DNA from: Brooklawnia propionicigenes
Lineage (GTDB): Bacteria; Actinomycetota; Actinomycetes; Propionibacteriales; Propionibacteriaceae
Reading direction: 5' to 3'
Length of the DNA: 64,000 bases
Assembly (NCBI RefSeq): GCF_030297015.1
Contig: NZ_AP028056.1
Span: 2,924,939-2,988,938 of the forward strand
Part shown: piece after piece, positions 28,206 through 39,086 of the stretch
How the letters are laid out: each line of letters begins with the position of its first letter
How positions within the stretch are numbered: position 1 is the stretch's first letter
The notes under the pieces: generated by a model
Seen by the model: the letters and a program-made list of their open reading frames with translations, nothing else
Databases searched by the model: none
What the model was told of the DNA's origin: nothing
Program-made: the position numbers and the translations under genes

Positions 28206-28886
28206 ATGCCAGTGACTCTTCCGGCGGCATTGCACCGACTGCGTGATGCCGCGGCCGACCTGACGCTCGGCTCTGGTTGTCCCGGCTGCCGGACGCCGGG
28301 CTGGGGGCTTTGCGAAGCGTGCCGCCGGCAGTTGCCGTCCGGCGCGCACCTGGTCGAGCGTCCGGGGTGGACCCAGATGCCACCGGTGGCGGCCTGCGGC
28401 TGGTATCGAGAGCCTCTGTCGTCGATCGTCATCGCTCACAAGGACGACGGGGCCTGGCAGCTGGCCGGGCTCTTGGGGGGTCTGCTCGGCCAGGCCGTGG
28501 GCGGGCTGAATCCGGCGGAGTGCGCTCACGTGCTGCTCGTTCCGGTGCCGTCCGACCCGGCCGCCGTGCGCAGGCGCGGCTATGACCATTCGAGCGCACT
28601 CGCTAAAGCAGCCGGCCGCAGGCTCGGCCTCGGGGTTCGTCCGCTGCTGCAGCGCGCCCGCGCCGCAGCCGATCAGGTCGGTCGCGGCAGGGACGATCGG
28701 TTGCGCGCACAGCAGGGCACCATGGTGGCTGCAGCCGGTGCATCGGCGGCGCTGATCGTGACCGATGACGTAGTCACGACGGGGTCAACGATGAGCGAAG
28801 CAGTGCGGGCATTGCGCGCTGCGGGGTACCTCGTCCGGGGCGCAGCTGTGGTCTGCGACACCCCCAGATGGGCAACTCCTCGTTAA
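28206..28886 (+). CDS. ComF-family phosphoribosyltransferase-like protein
   Basis: The 226-residue protein has an N-terminal zinc-finger-like CPGC...CEAC pattern (about residues 24-42), then a phosphoribosyltransferase fold with RRRGYDHS (about 121-128) and the PRPP-binding loop LIVTDDVVTTGSTM (about 180-193). ComF proteins take part in DNA uptake in some bacteria; in actinomycetes the role is unclear. It lies between lpqB and hpf as in mycobacteria. Confidence 0.92.
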   Translation: MPVTLPAALHRLRDAAADLTLGSGCPGCRTPGWGLCEACRRQLPSGAHLVERPGWTQMPPVAACGWYREPLSSIVIAHKDDGAWQLAGLLGGLLGQAVGGLNPAECAHVLLVPVPSDPAAVRRRGYDHSSALAKAAGRRLGLGVRPLLQRARAAADQVGRGRDDRLRAQQGTMVAAAGASAALIVTDDVVTTGSTMSEAVRALRAAGYLVRGAAVVCDTPRWATPR

Positions 28887-29071
28887 CCGCCTGAGCTGCC
28901 ATCGAGATGAGTAACGTTGGTGTATGGCACGATCTATTGGAACGTCGACCAGCAGCTTCAGGGCTCAGGAAGGCGTTTCTGGTGGGTCGTGCCACGTATT
29001 TTCCGCCCCGGCGGTTTGAGCCGCCGAACGGCCGGCCGGAAACGGCTGGTCCGGACAAGGAAGGAATGATC

Positions 29072-29695
29072 ATGGACGTCAGTATCACCGGCAGGCATCT
29101 GACCATCTCCGATGCGACCCGTGAGCAGGTCAGCGAAGAACTGACCGCGACTGTCGAGAAGCTCCGCGATCGCGTAATCCGTGCCGAGGTCGAGTTCACT
29201 CAGACCGATTCCAAGGGTGATCCGGATGGTCAAATCCGGTGCGAGATCACGTTGCGAGGCAAGGGACCGGTCATCCGGGCCGGCGCCAATGCGTCCGATA
29301 AAACGATCGCCTTCGATCGTGCGGAAGAGAAACTGAAAGCGCAGCTGCGCAAGGCCGCCGACCGGCGGAAGAGGCACCGTGGTCTGCGCGCGGCCAAGGA
29401 GTTGGCTGATCTCGACCTGGCGATGATGGCCGTCGAAGAGAGCCTCGACGAACAGGTCGCAACGCGCAAGGTGGGCAGCGGCCTGGAAGTCACCGGGGAT
29501 GGCCCGCTGGTCGTGCGCGAGAAGCGGTTCAGCACCGTTCCGTTGACCTTGGCCCAGGCACTCGACGAGATGGAACTGGTCGGTCACGACTTCTTCCTCT
29601 ATGTCGATGCCGAGACCGAGGAGCCGAGCGTGGTCTACCGCCGCAAGGCCTACGACTACGGGGTCATCCACCTGTCCGTCAGCTCCGAACGCTGA
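29072..29695 (+). CDS. hpf: ribosome hibernation-promoting factor, long form
   Basis: The 207-residue protein has an N-terminal S30AE domain (about 1-100) that blocks the decoding centre and a C-terminal dimerisation domain (about 145-205; VRTK-like VREKRFSTVPLTLAQA and DFFLYVDAET). This long form makes 100S ribosome dimers in stationary phase. I chose ATG 29072 because AAGGAAGG lies about 7 bases upstream; longer forms would start in unrelated sequence. A hairpin follows the gene. Confidence 0.94.
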   Translation: MDVSITGRHLTISDATREQVSEELTATVEKLRDRVIRAEVEFTQTDSKGDPDGQIRCEITLRGKGPVIRAGANASDKTIAFDRAEEKLKAQLRKAADRRKRHRGLRAAKELADLDLAMMAVEESLDEQVATRKVGSGLEVTGDGPLVVREKRFSTVPLTLAQALDEMELVGHDFFLYVDAETEEPSVVYRRKAYDYGVIHLSVSSER

Positions 29696-29736
29696 CCGGA
29701 TGGTGAGCGAGCTGGTCGGCCGGTGAGGTAGACACA

Positions 29737-29770
29737 ATCGGGGGCGTTGCTCATCAGCAGCGTCCCCGAT
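29737..29770 (+). terminator. hairpin after hpf
   Basis: A 15-bp stem with two G-U pairs (29737-29751 with 29756-29770) and a CATC loop lies 42 bases past the hpf stop. There is no T-run, which is common for actinomycete terminators. A TACACT box at 29829-29834 downstream could be the secA -10. Confidence 0.6.
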
Positions 29771-29904
29771 CCGGCTCGGCGGCCGTGCAGGTCGGTCCGG
29801 CACGGTGTAAGCCACAGCGACCACGAACTACACTGGTGGACGCTGCTGTCATAGGCGCGCATCCGGTGCGTCCAGCGGCGAGGACTCAGCAAAGGACGTA
29901 TCCC

Positions 29905-32775
<2,871 letters not shown>

Positions 32776-32792
32776 GCTGATCGGTTGTCCAG

Positions 32793-32840
32793 TGCTGCCC
32801 GGTGCGGCCCGCTATGGATGCGGGACCGCGCCGGGCAGCA
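32793..32840. terminator. hairpin between secA and the DUF6459 gene
   Basis: TGCTGCCCGG and CCGGGCAGCA form the base and CGGCCCGC with GCGGGACCG extends the stem with small mismatches. It overlaps the stop of the convergent gene. Confidence 0.6.
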
Positions 32841-33264
32841 GCACATTCAGCTGACGGCAGCTCCAGCGTCCGGCCCGCGACACCAGGCACAGGGTCGCGC
32901 ACAGCCGGCCGCGCCCGTAGTCGAAGTGCAGTTGGCCCTCGACGCGCTCGGGTGAGACCTCGATGAGGTTCATCCTGTTGAGGCGTATCCGCTCGCCGCG
33001 GTGCGCCTGCGTCCAAGCCATCAGCCGTTCGCACTCGGCAGCGGACAGCCACTGCCTGAGCTGCTTGGGATCGCGGTGACCGGTGAGAGTCTCCGCGACC
33101 AGCCGGGCCGCATTTGTGGCGATCGCCTGTGCTGGCGCGGGCGCCGGGTCGGCTTGCCGGGCAGTCTCCTGGCCCAGCTCGGCCAACTGGTCCCAGCCGT
33201 GCATGCTGAGACGCTCATCGTGTGCGCACATCGTGTGGATGATCAGCGGTGGGGTGAATTCCAT
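32812..33264 (-). CDS. DUF6459 (Rv3235-like) protein
   Basis: The 150-residue protein has a variable N-terminal half and a conserved C-terminal half with RQWLSAAECERL, FDYGRGRLCATL and RAGRWSCRQLNVL, as in Rv3235-type proteins found close to secA in actinobacteria. The function is unknown. It has no signal peptide or membrane segment. It converges on secA. Confidence 0.7.
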   Translation of the reverse strand: MEFTPPLIIHTMCAHDERLSMHGWDQLAELGQETARQADPAPAPAQAIATNAARLVAETLTGHRDPKQLRQWLSAAECERLMAWTQAHRGERIRLNRMNLIEVSPERVEGQLHFDYGRGRLCATLCLVSRAGRWSCRQLNVLLPGAVPHP

Positions 33265-33380
33265 GCCTCAGCATGACCCCATCCGGGCCTGTCATGGCGG
33301 CCGCTCGGCCGATCTGTGGATAAGTTGGCTTTCGTGAGACTTGCCTAGACTCGATCACAGGACCGGACGAGGGAGACCCG

Positions 33381-33854
33381 ATGACAGAGCGAGTACTGGT
33401 GTGCGTACCTGTGGACACCGATCAGGCGCGTCAGATCGCTCGCGGGCACAGGATCGACGACCCCCTGCAGGCATTCACCGCGGGCCCCCTCCTCTACGAG
33501 ACCTTCGGGCTGCAGCCGTCGGACGATGAGGAGGCGGAGTACGCGACCTTGCTGTTGGCCGGCCTGTGGGGCCTCATCCACCACGGGCAGCGGCTCGTGT
33601 TGACCGCGATGGTGGATCCGCAGACCCTCAGTCCGGGCGAGGAAACCCCCAATGGCGGCGTGACGCTTGCCGGCCTCGGTGCGGGCTCGGTCGAGGCCTG
33701 GTTCAGCGACGACGACCAGGCACCCATCGAGGCGGTTTGCGCAGCGGTCGGCGGGCTGGAGCTTGACGAGGCCTGGGAGTTGCCGGAGGTGGCAGCGCTT
33801 CATGCCGATCACGATCTGGCCTGGCATTCTGTCACCGAACTACCCGAGGAGTGA
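33381..33854 (+). CDS. DUF6912-like protein
   Basis: The 157-residue acidic protein starts RVLVCVPVDTDQARQIARG and has DDEEAEYATLLLAGLWGL, a pattern I associate with the DUF6912 family of actinobacteria. No catalytic motif is visible. Its TGA directly abuts the Ku start and supplies the Ku ribosome binding site (GAGGAG), so the two are co-translated. The family name is moderately certain; the function is unknown. Confidence 0.6.
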   Translation: MTERVLVCVPVDTDQARQIARGHRIDDPLQAFTAGPLLYETFGLQPSDDEEAEYATLLLAGLWGLIHHGQRLVLTAMVDPQTLSPGEETPNGGVTLAGLGAGSVEAWFSDDDQAPIEAVCAAVGGLELDEAWELPEVAALHADHDLAWHSVTELPEE

Positions 33855-34691
33855 ATGATGCCCAGAGCGATGTGGGAAGGCGCGGTTTCTTTCGGGTTGA
33901 TCGTCATACCCGTCAAGCTCTACGGCGCCACCGAGCCCGTCGACGTGCCATTGCATCAGGTGCACGGCGTCGATGGTGGGCGGATCCGCTACCGCCGGGT
34001 CTGCGAGATCTGCGGGCAGGAGGTGCCCTACGATCAGATCGACCGAGGCTACACCGCAGCCGATGGACGCGTGGTCGTGCTCACCAAGCAGGACCTGGAG
34101 CAGCTGCCGCTGGCGAGCAAGGGCACGGTCGAGATCTCCACCTTCGTGGACGAATCGGAGATCGACCCGGTCTATTTCGAGAAGACCTACCTGATCGAGG
34201 CCAAAGGCGTCGGCGTCAAGCCGTATGTACTGCTGCGCGACGCATTGGCCAAGACCGGTAAGGCCGGCGTGGTCAAGGTGGCGCTGCGCACGCGGGAATC
34301 GCTGGCGCTGATCCGGCCGCGCGGAGACCTGCTGGTGATGGACACGATGCTGTGGCCGGACGAGGTCCGCGATCCGTCATTCGCCGCACCGGATACCGAG
34401 GTGCATGCCAGCCCTGCCGAGGTGACGATGGCCGAGACGTTCATCGGTCAGATGTCCGGGCATTGGGAGCCGTCCGAGTACACCGACAGCTATCGGGCGG
34501 CTCTGGAGGCGCTGGTGACAGCCAAACTCGAGGGCGCGACGGTTCCCGAACCGGTCAAGACCGAGGGCGGTGGCGAAGTCGTCGACCTGATGGCCGCTCT
34601 GCGCGCGTCGGTCGAGGCGGCCAAGAAGCGCGGTCACGCATCCTCGGGCAAGTCCTCGGGTTCGGACAAGGACGAGGCAGCGGCGGGCTGA
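33855..34691 (+). CDS. ku: bacterial Ku protein
   Basis: Ku homodimers bind DNA ends and recruit ligase D for non-homologous end joining. The 278-residue protein starts RAMWEGAVSFGLIVIPVKLY, has the core VCEICGQEVPYDQ and ends with a Lys/Ser-rich tail thought to contact DNA or LigD. The length is normal. No ligD lies within the window, so the partner must be elsewhere. ATG 33858 is an alternative start. A hairpin follows the stop. Confidence 0.95.
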   Translation: MMPRAMWEGAVSFGLIVIPVKLYGATEPVDVPLHQVHGVDGGRIRYRRVCEICGQEVPYDQIDRGYTAADGRVVVLTKQDLEQLPLASKGTVEISTFVDESEIDPVYFEKTYLIEAKGVGVKPYVLLRDALAKTGKAGVVKVALRTRESLALIRPRGDLLVMDTMLWPDEVRDPSFAAPDTEVHASPAEVTMAETFIGQMSGHWEPSEYTDSYRAALEALVTAKLEGATVPEPVKTEGGGEVVDLMAALRASVEAAKKRGHASSGKSSGSDKDEAAAG

Positions 34692-34725
34692 GACTGCCCG
34701 GCTGCCCGATCAACGGCCGAGACGC

Positions 34726-34754
34726 CAGCGGCCCCGTGGACACGGGAGCCGCTG
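34726..34754. terminator. hairpin between Ku and the catabolic island
   Basis: CAGCGGC-c-CCGTG pairs with CACGG-ga-GCCGCTG around a 3-base loop. It sits between convergent genes and marks the right-hand end of the housekeeping block. Confidence 0.55.
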
Positions 34755-34780
34755 TGCGCGATGGCTGAACTGGTCGGGCC

Positions 34781-36088
34781 CTACTTCTGGCCTTGTGCCG
34801 CCTTCATGAAGCGGCGCTGGTAGCTGATGACCTGGTTGGTCGAGGTGAAGCGGGCCAGGTAGGCCGGCTCGGCGGTCACCACGACGCGGTCGGCCATGTC
34901 GGAGAACTCATCACTGGCCAGCAGGTTGTCGATGTCGGGATAGTTGTGGTCACCTTCCATCGAGCAGATGATCAGCCGGGTGTCGGGCAGATTCGCATTG
35001 CGCAGCAACCGGAGGTTGTGGCGCACCGAATCCAGGCCGTCGCTGCCCTCGTCGTCGGTGATGTGGCGGTAGGCGATGATCGTCCGCGCCCGCGCCACGG
35101 CCTCCTCCGGATCCAGCCCGGCGTCCGTGCTGGCCAGGTAGTCGGTGGACAGCATGTAGTCGCTCAGTTCGGCGGCAGCATCGACGTCGCCACCGTCAAC
35201 GCGGGCGAGCAGTGCGACCATCTTCTCCGACTGCATCAGGCGATGCCTGATGAACGAGTTGATGAAGTACGGTCGGGCCTGCAGCGCCAGCTGGGTCTGG
35301 TAGCCCTCGAACATCAAGGTGTAGTTGATGCGGAAGCCGGCTTCGGTGAGCTTGAGGGTCAGATTGTGCCCGCGCAGTGCGTCCTCGGTGGCGGGCTGCC
35401 AGTAGCGGCGGTCGAGACGGCCGTCGCCGGTGAGCAGCTGGCCGACATTGTCGGCATTGACCGGACCGGTGTGCGGCACCTTGATGACAACACGATCCTG
35501 GCCGAGCAGTTCCTTGAAGAAGGTCGCCTCTTCCAGAATCTTGTTGAAATCCGGCTCGAATGGATTGTTGAGTTCCACCGAGATGTCACAGCCCGGACCG
35601 AGAATGCGTCCGAGTTCGGCCATCACCTCATCACGAGTGCTGAACTTGTGATCGATGTTCGCCTTGGGATTGTTGATGAACAGGTCGTAGATGATGCCGG
35701 GGTTGCAGGTGAGGTTGCCGAGCAGGGGAGCGATCGGGGCGACCTCGTAGGGGTTCGCGGAGTCGGCGGAGTAGATGACAGCAGTCGGGCGCTTGCGTCC
35801 GTCGCTGTCATAGCCGATGTCGCGCTTCAGGTTGACGTTCAGTAGGCCGTCGGGCTCCAGCTCGTATTCGAAGCGGAACCCGGCCGGAGTGTGGCCGGGT
35901 TCGGCCTTGAAGTAATCACAGATGCGGACGAACTCGTCGGTCACGCCGATGTGGGTCGCGGTCTCGGCGAGCAGCGAGAACTGCAGTTCGTCGATGGGTT
36001 GGGCGAGGACGCGGGAAAGGTGGTCACTGACGCCGCGCGCAGGCTCAAGACCGAGCGAACGCAATCGCAGTTGTAGCGGAGGTGTCAT
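34781..36088 (-). CDS. large transaldolase-like (Schiff-base aldolase) protein
   Basis: Residues about 120-290 follow the transaldolase barrel: LTCNPGIIYDL stands for the TTNPS strand, Lys203 in VVIKVPHTG is the expected Schiff-base lysine, and INYTLMFEGYQ with FINSFIRHRL matches the late NxTLxFSxxQ and SPFVGR strands. At 435 residues it is longer than TalC (about 220) or TalB (about 320), with about 110 N-terminal and 140 C-terminal extra residues of unknown role. It is the last gene of a leftward unit with an FGGY kinase and DapA-type aldolase. AGGAG precedes the start. Reaction and substrate are inferred only to class: transfer or cleavage of a dihydroxyacetone-type unit. Confidence 0.65.
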   Translation of the reverse strand: MTPPLQLRLRSLGLEPARGVSDHLSRVLAQPIDELQFSLLAETATHIGVTDEFVRICDYFKAEPGHTPAGFRFEYELEPDGLLNVNLKRDIGYDSDGRKRPTAVIYSADSANPYEVAPIAPLLGNLTCNPGIIYDLFINNPKANIDHKFSTRDEVMAELGRILGPGCDISVELNNPFEPDFNKILEEATFFKELLGQDRVVIKVPHTGPVNADNVGQLLTGDGRLDRRYWQPATEDALRGHNLTLKLTEAGFRINYTLMFEGYQTQLALQARPYFINSFIRHRLMQSEKMVALLARVDGGDVDAAAELSDYMLSTDYLASTDAGLDPEEAVARARTIIAYRHITDDEGSDGLDSVRHNLRLLRNANLPDTRLIICSMEGDHNYPDIDNLLASDEFSDMADRVVVTAEPAYLARFTSTNQVISYQRRFMKAAQGQK

Positions 36089-36133
36089 CGAGGATTCTCC
36101 TAACTTCTGATGGTTGATGTCGCCGTTGCGGGG

Positions 36134-36601
36134 TTAGTTGGTGGGTTTCAGGGAATAGCCGCGTTCGGTCAGGCCGCGTTCGATGAGGTTGATGGAACGC
36201 GTTTGTTTGATGATCAGGTAGCCGAGCGGGATGAAGAGGATCGATATCGCCCAGGCAAGCAAGACGTTGCTGGGGTAGATGAGGACGATGCCCACCAGCA
36301 CGAGGGTGCCCAGTAGCATCTCCGAATTGCGCCGACCCTTCAACAGCTTGCGGGTGGTCAGTAGATTGTCGACGATCGCGCGCTTCTCTGCGGACGTCTT
36401 CCGGCCCGACATGCGATCGTCGAGCTCTTGGTGGTGTTCCTTGTTCTCGCGTACCTGTTGGAAGATCCCCCGCGCAAGATAGCCGGCGGCGAGGATGGCG
36501 AATCCGACTGCCCAGATGGTCTGACCGCGACTGGCGAACAGACTCGCCAGGACACCCAGCGAGAAGACCGTCATCAGGTAGATCCCCCAGCGCTGGCTCA
36601 T
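36134..36601 (-). CDS. small four-helix membrane protein of the catabolic operon
   Basis: I do not recognise this 155-residue protein. It has two hydrophobic segments near the start (about 7-23 and 27-46), a charged central loop (about 47-95, rich in Lys, Arg and Glu) and two segments near the end (about 96-113 and 116-134). Its ATG overlaps the kinase stop as ATGA, so it is made together with the kinase. The layout resembles DUF-type helper proteins rather than a permease. A role in membrane tethering or as a transporter accessory is speculation. Confidence 0.6.
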   Translation of the reverse strand: MSQRWGIYLMTVFSLGVLASLFASRGQTIWAVGFAILAAGYLARGIFQQVRENKEHHQELDDRMSGRKTSAEKRAIVDNLLTTRKLLKGRRNSEMLLGTLVLVGIVLIYPSNVLLAWAISILFIPLGYLIIKQTRSINLIERGLTERGYSLKPTN

Positions 36602-37932
36602 ACTCTCAACTCCCCGTTGTAGTGTCGTGCCAACTCCACGTTACCGAGTACCGAGCAGTTGTCCACGACCTCGAAGCTGAAGCCGGGGAACTGCTGCTCT
36701 TTGAGCTTGATGAACGCGGGCGTGGACAGACCGCCGGTGAGTTTGATGACCGAGTCCATTGGCACTACATCGGCGGCCAGCCTCACCACGTCATAGAGCA
36801 CTTTGTTCATGGACTTGAGCATGGTGGCGAGCATCTCGTCACGGGTGGCGGCCAATGTCAGGCCATGCCAGGCTGCGGTGCGCTTGTCCAACGACTGGCG
36901 ATCGCCGGTCAGATAGGGATCGAAAGTCACCTCGCCGTCGGTGGTGTACCGGTCGATGCACGAAGGCAGGTATTCGGTGTTGAACTGCTCGCGGGTCATC
37001 TCGCGGCAGAACTGTTCGTAGAACCAGTCGATGCCGAATCCGCCGGCGGTGGTGGCGTAGATCTGCCAGATGCCGGGCAGCGCAGAGTTGCGTAGATAGT
37101 AGCCGGGATTGGTGACCGGTTTGTCGATCAGGACCGAGACCATGTCCGAACTGCCGGCGGTGTTCATGATGCGGCCCGCCCGATCGTTGTGGGCACCCAT
37201 CTGAGCGGCGGCCATGTCATTGGTGCCGACCGCGACCGGAATACCCGCCGGAATGCCCAGCTGTTTCGCAGGAGCGGGCAGCAGCGCGCCGAGTAGTTCA
37301 CCTGGGTTGCGGATCTCGCTGAACCATTCGTGTTTGAGGTCGAAGGCATCGAGTAGTTCAGCCGACCAGCCGCCCTGGGTCGTCGTTTCGTAGAGCCCCA
37401 GCATGGACGCGTTGACCAGGTCGACCATCCACTCGCCGGTGAGGCGATGATGGACATAGGTCGGCAGATGACCGATACGGTGGGTGCGTTCCAGCACTTC
37501 CGGCTCGTTCTGCTGCATCCACAGCACCGTCATGATGCCGGCGCCGCCGGCGAACGGATAGATGCCCGCGATCGACAGGTACCGGTCCTTGCCCACCTTC
37601 TCGTTGATGTAGTCGGTGATGGAGCGACTGCGGCGGTCCATGTGGGTGATGATGTTCGGGTACGCCAGGGTTCCGTCTTCGGCGATGAAGACCGGCGAGG
37701 GGGAGAAGGTGTCGTAGCAAAGGACCCCGATCTGCTCGCGCAATTCGGCGGGCAGCCGTTTGGCGGCCTGGCTCGTGGCATCGAAGAGCACCTCGGGGTC
37801 GATCTCGACCTTCTCACCCGGGAGCAGGATGTAGGGGTAATCCTGCTTTTCGGAGGCCAGCACACGGAGATCGTCGTCGAGGATCTCCATTTTCACCGCT
37901 GACGTTCCGAAATCGATCGACAGGTAGTACAC
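36598..37932 (-). CDS. FGGY-family carbohydrate kinase
   Basis: The 444-residue protein has the ASKHA fold: N-terminal phosphate-1 motif LSIDFGTSAVKM, a middle AVGTNDMAAAQMGA region, MNTAGSSDM and the C-terminal adenosine motif KLTGGLSTPAF. The FGGY family phosphorylates ketoses, polyols and related compounds such as xylulose, erythritol and apulose. It is shorter than glycerol or xylulose kinase (about 490-500). The start is GTG, 14 bp after the DapA-type aldolase gene. The substrate is unknown and probably determines the identity of the pathway. Confidence 0.88.
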   Translation of the reverse strand: MYYLSIDFGTSAVKMEILDDDLRVLASEKQDYPYILLPGEKVEIDPEVLFDATSQAAKRLPAELREQIGVLCYDTFSPSPVFIAEDGTLAYPNIITHMDRRSRSITDYINEKVGKDRYLSIAGIYPFAGGAGIMTVLWMQQNEPEVLERTHRIGHLPTYVHHRLTGEWMVDLVNASMLGLYETTTQGGWSAELLDAFDLKHEWFSEIRNPGELLGALLPAPAKQLGIPAGIPVAVGTNDMAAAQMGAHNDRAGRIMNTAGSSDMVSVLIDKPVTNPGYYLRNSALPGIWQIYATTAGGFGIDWFYEQFCREMTREQFNTEYLPSCIDRYTTDGEVTFDPYLTGDRQSLDKRTAAWHGLTLAATRDEMLATMLKSMNKVLYDVVRLAADVVPMDSVIKLTGGLSTPAFIKLKEQQFPGFSFEVVDNCSVLGNVELARHYNGELRV

Positions 37933-37946
37933 GGTGGATGGTCCTT

Positions 37947-38864
37947 TCAGGCCTGGAATGCCGCGAGTTCGGCCAGTCCGGTGTCCAGAGCCGCACGGAT
38001 CTGGGATTCAGCCTCGGCGCCGATGGGCCGGAGCGGACGTCGCGGCGCACCCGCGCGGTAGCCACGAATGTTCATGGCAGCTTTCAGGCTTGCCACGCCC
38101 TGCTTGCCGCCGCCGCTCTTGGCGACGCCTTGCAGTAGCCGGTAGTAACGACGAGCAGCTTCCGGGGAGGCAGTGAAGTAGAGGTCGGTGAGTCGTGCGC
38201 ATTCGTCCGGCAGGTAGTTGGCCGCCGAGACCACGCCACCGGGCCCGTCGAAGGCCAGGCAGGTCATGATGTTGCTCAGCGAACCCGCCATCACGGCGAA
38301 GTCGTCGCGCGACCCGGCGGCCACCATGTACTCGGTCATCATGGTCGGCGAGGTGTCCTTGATGCCCGCGATGTTCGGGTGGTCGGCCAGCTCGGCGAGC
38401 ACCTTCGGCGGAACAGTCACGCCATTGGCATAGCCCGGCGCCACGTAGAGCAGCACAGGAACCGGGCTGGCGTCGGCCACCGCTGTGTAGAAGTCGGCCA
38501 GTGCTGGGCCATCGTCGAGCTTTGCGAAGTAGTTCGGGGTGAGTACGGAGATGTAGTCGATGGCATCGGCCCAGGGCTCCAGCGTGCGGATGAACGCGAT
38601 CGTGGTGCGGGTGGATTCCCGTCCGGCGCCGACGATCAGGGTTTTGTCGCCCTTGTTCGCGGCTGCGGTCGCGATCACGGTGCGCGACTCATCGTCATCA
38701 ATGGCCTTGAACTCGCCGTTGGTGCCCAGCACCATGTAGCCGGCCACTGCGGTGGCCCCCCACATGCCGAAGTTGAGCTCGAGAGCGGCGACGTCAACCG
38801 CCTCATCGGCGGCGTCGAACGGTGTCGCGACGGGGATGATCACGCCGCGCAGTTGGTGGTTCAT
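37947..38864 (-). CDS. DapA/N-acetylneuraminate-lyase superfamily aldolase
   Basis: The 305-residue class I aldolase or dehydratase has GTNGEFKAI (about residues 47-55), the proton-relay Tyr140 in LLYVAPGYANG and the Schiff-base Lys169 in AGIKDTSP. The dihydrodipicolinate synthase, N-acetylneuraminate lyase and 2-keto-3-deoxy-sugar-acid aldolase families all use this framework. The absence of lysine-biosynthesis genes and the sugar-kinase neighbour favour a sugar-acid aldolase or dehydratase. GGAG lies five bases before ATG 38864. An 18-bp motif shared with two other sites is 91 bp upstream. Confidence 0.85.
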   Translation of the reverse strand: MNHQLRGVIIPVATPFDAADEAVDVAALELNFGMWGATAVAGYMVLGTNGEFKAIDDDESRTVIATAAANKGDKTLIVGAGRESTRTTIAFIRTLEPWADAIDYISVLTPNYFAKLDDGPALADFYTAVADASPVPVLLYVAPGYANGVTVPPKVLAELADHPNIAGIKDTSPTMMTEYMVAAGSRDDFAVMAGSLSNIMTCLAFDGPGGVVSAANYLPDECARLTDLYFTASPEAARRYYRLLQGVAKSGGGKQGVASLKAAMNIRGYRAGAPRRPLRPIGAEAESQIRAALDTGLAELAAFQA

Positions 38865-38954
38865 AGTGCTCCAAACAGATCGGCCGAAGAACACGACAAC
38901 AGACGAACAGGCATCCGGACGACCGCTATGTCGTTGTCAGTCCCGGCAACTGGC

Positions 38955-38972
38955 TTGCATACATGCTATAGG
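38955..38972 (-). promoter_or_regulatory. shared catabolic-island motif, copy A
   Basis: Read on the minus strand, this is CCTATAGCATGTATGCAA, 91 bp upstream of the DapA-type aldolase gene. It shares 11 of 18 positions with copies B and C, including the first six bases and the final CAA. The TATAGC part could be the -10 of a promoter, with an operator overlapping it. Confidence 0.5.
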
Positions 38973-39012
38973 AAAACCCAGAGCCCTGCCAGTTGTGAAC
39001 GCGCAATTGCCT

Positions 39013-39065
39013 CATCAAGGGGTCCGCGCCCTGCCAATGGTGGCAGCGGCGCGGATCTCTTGATG
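39013..39065 (-). terminator. nested hairpin between transporter and aldolase genes
   Basis: CATCAAG/CTTGATG, then TCCGCGCC/GGCGCGGA, then GCC/GGC form a long nested stem 22 bases past the transporter stop. There is no T-run, so it may be an attenuator that lowers expression of the downstream genes or protects the transporter message. Confidence 0.55.
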
Positions 39066-39086
39066 CACTTGCGGACCAGGTCTTGG

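Noticed and set aside
26297-28432. 711-codon open frame antisense to lpqB
   Set aside because: Fully covered by lpqB and the comF start; no domain pattern.
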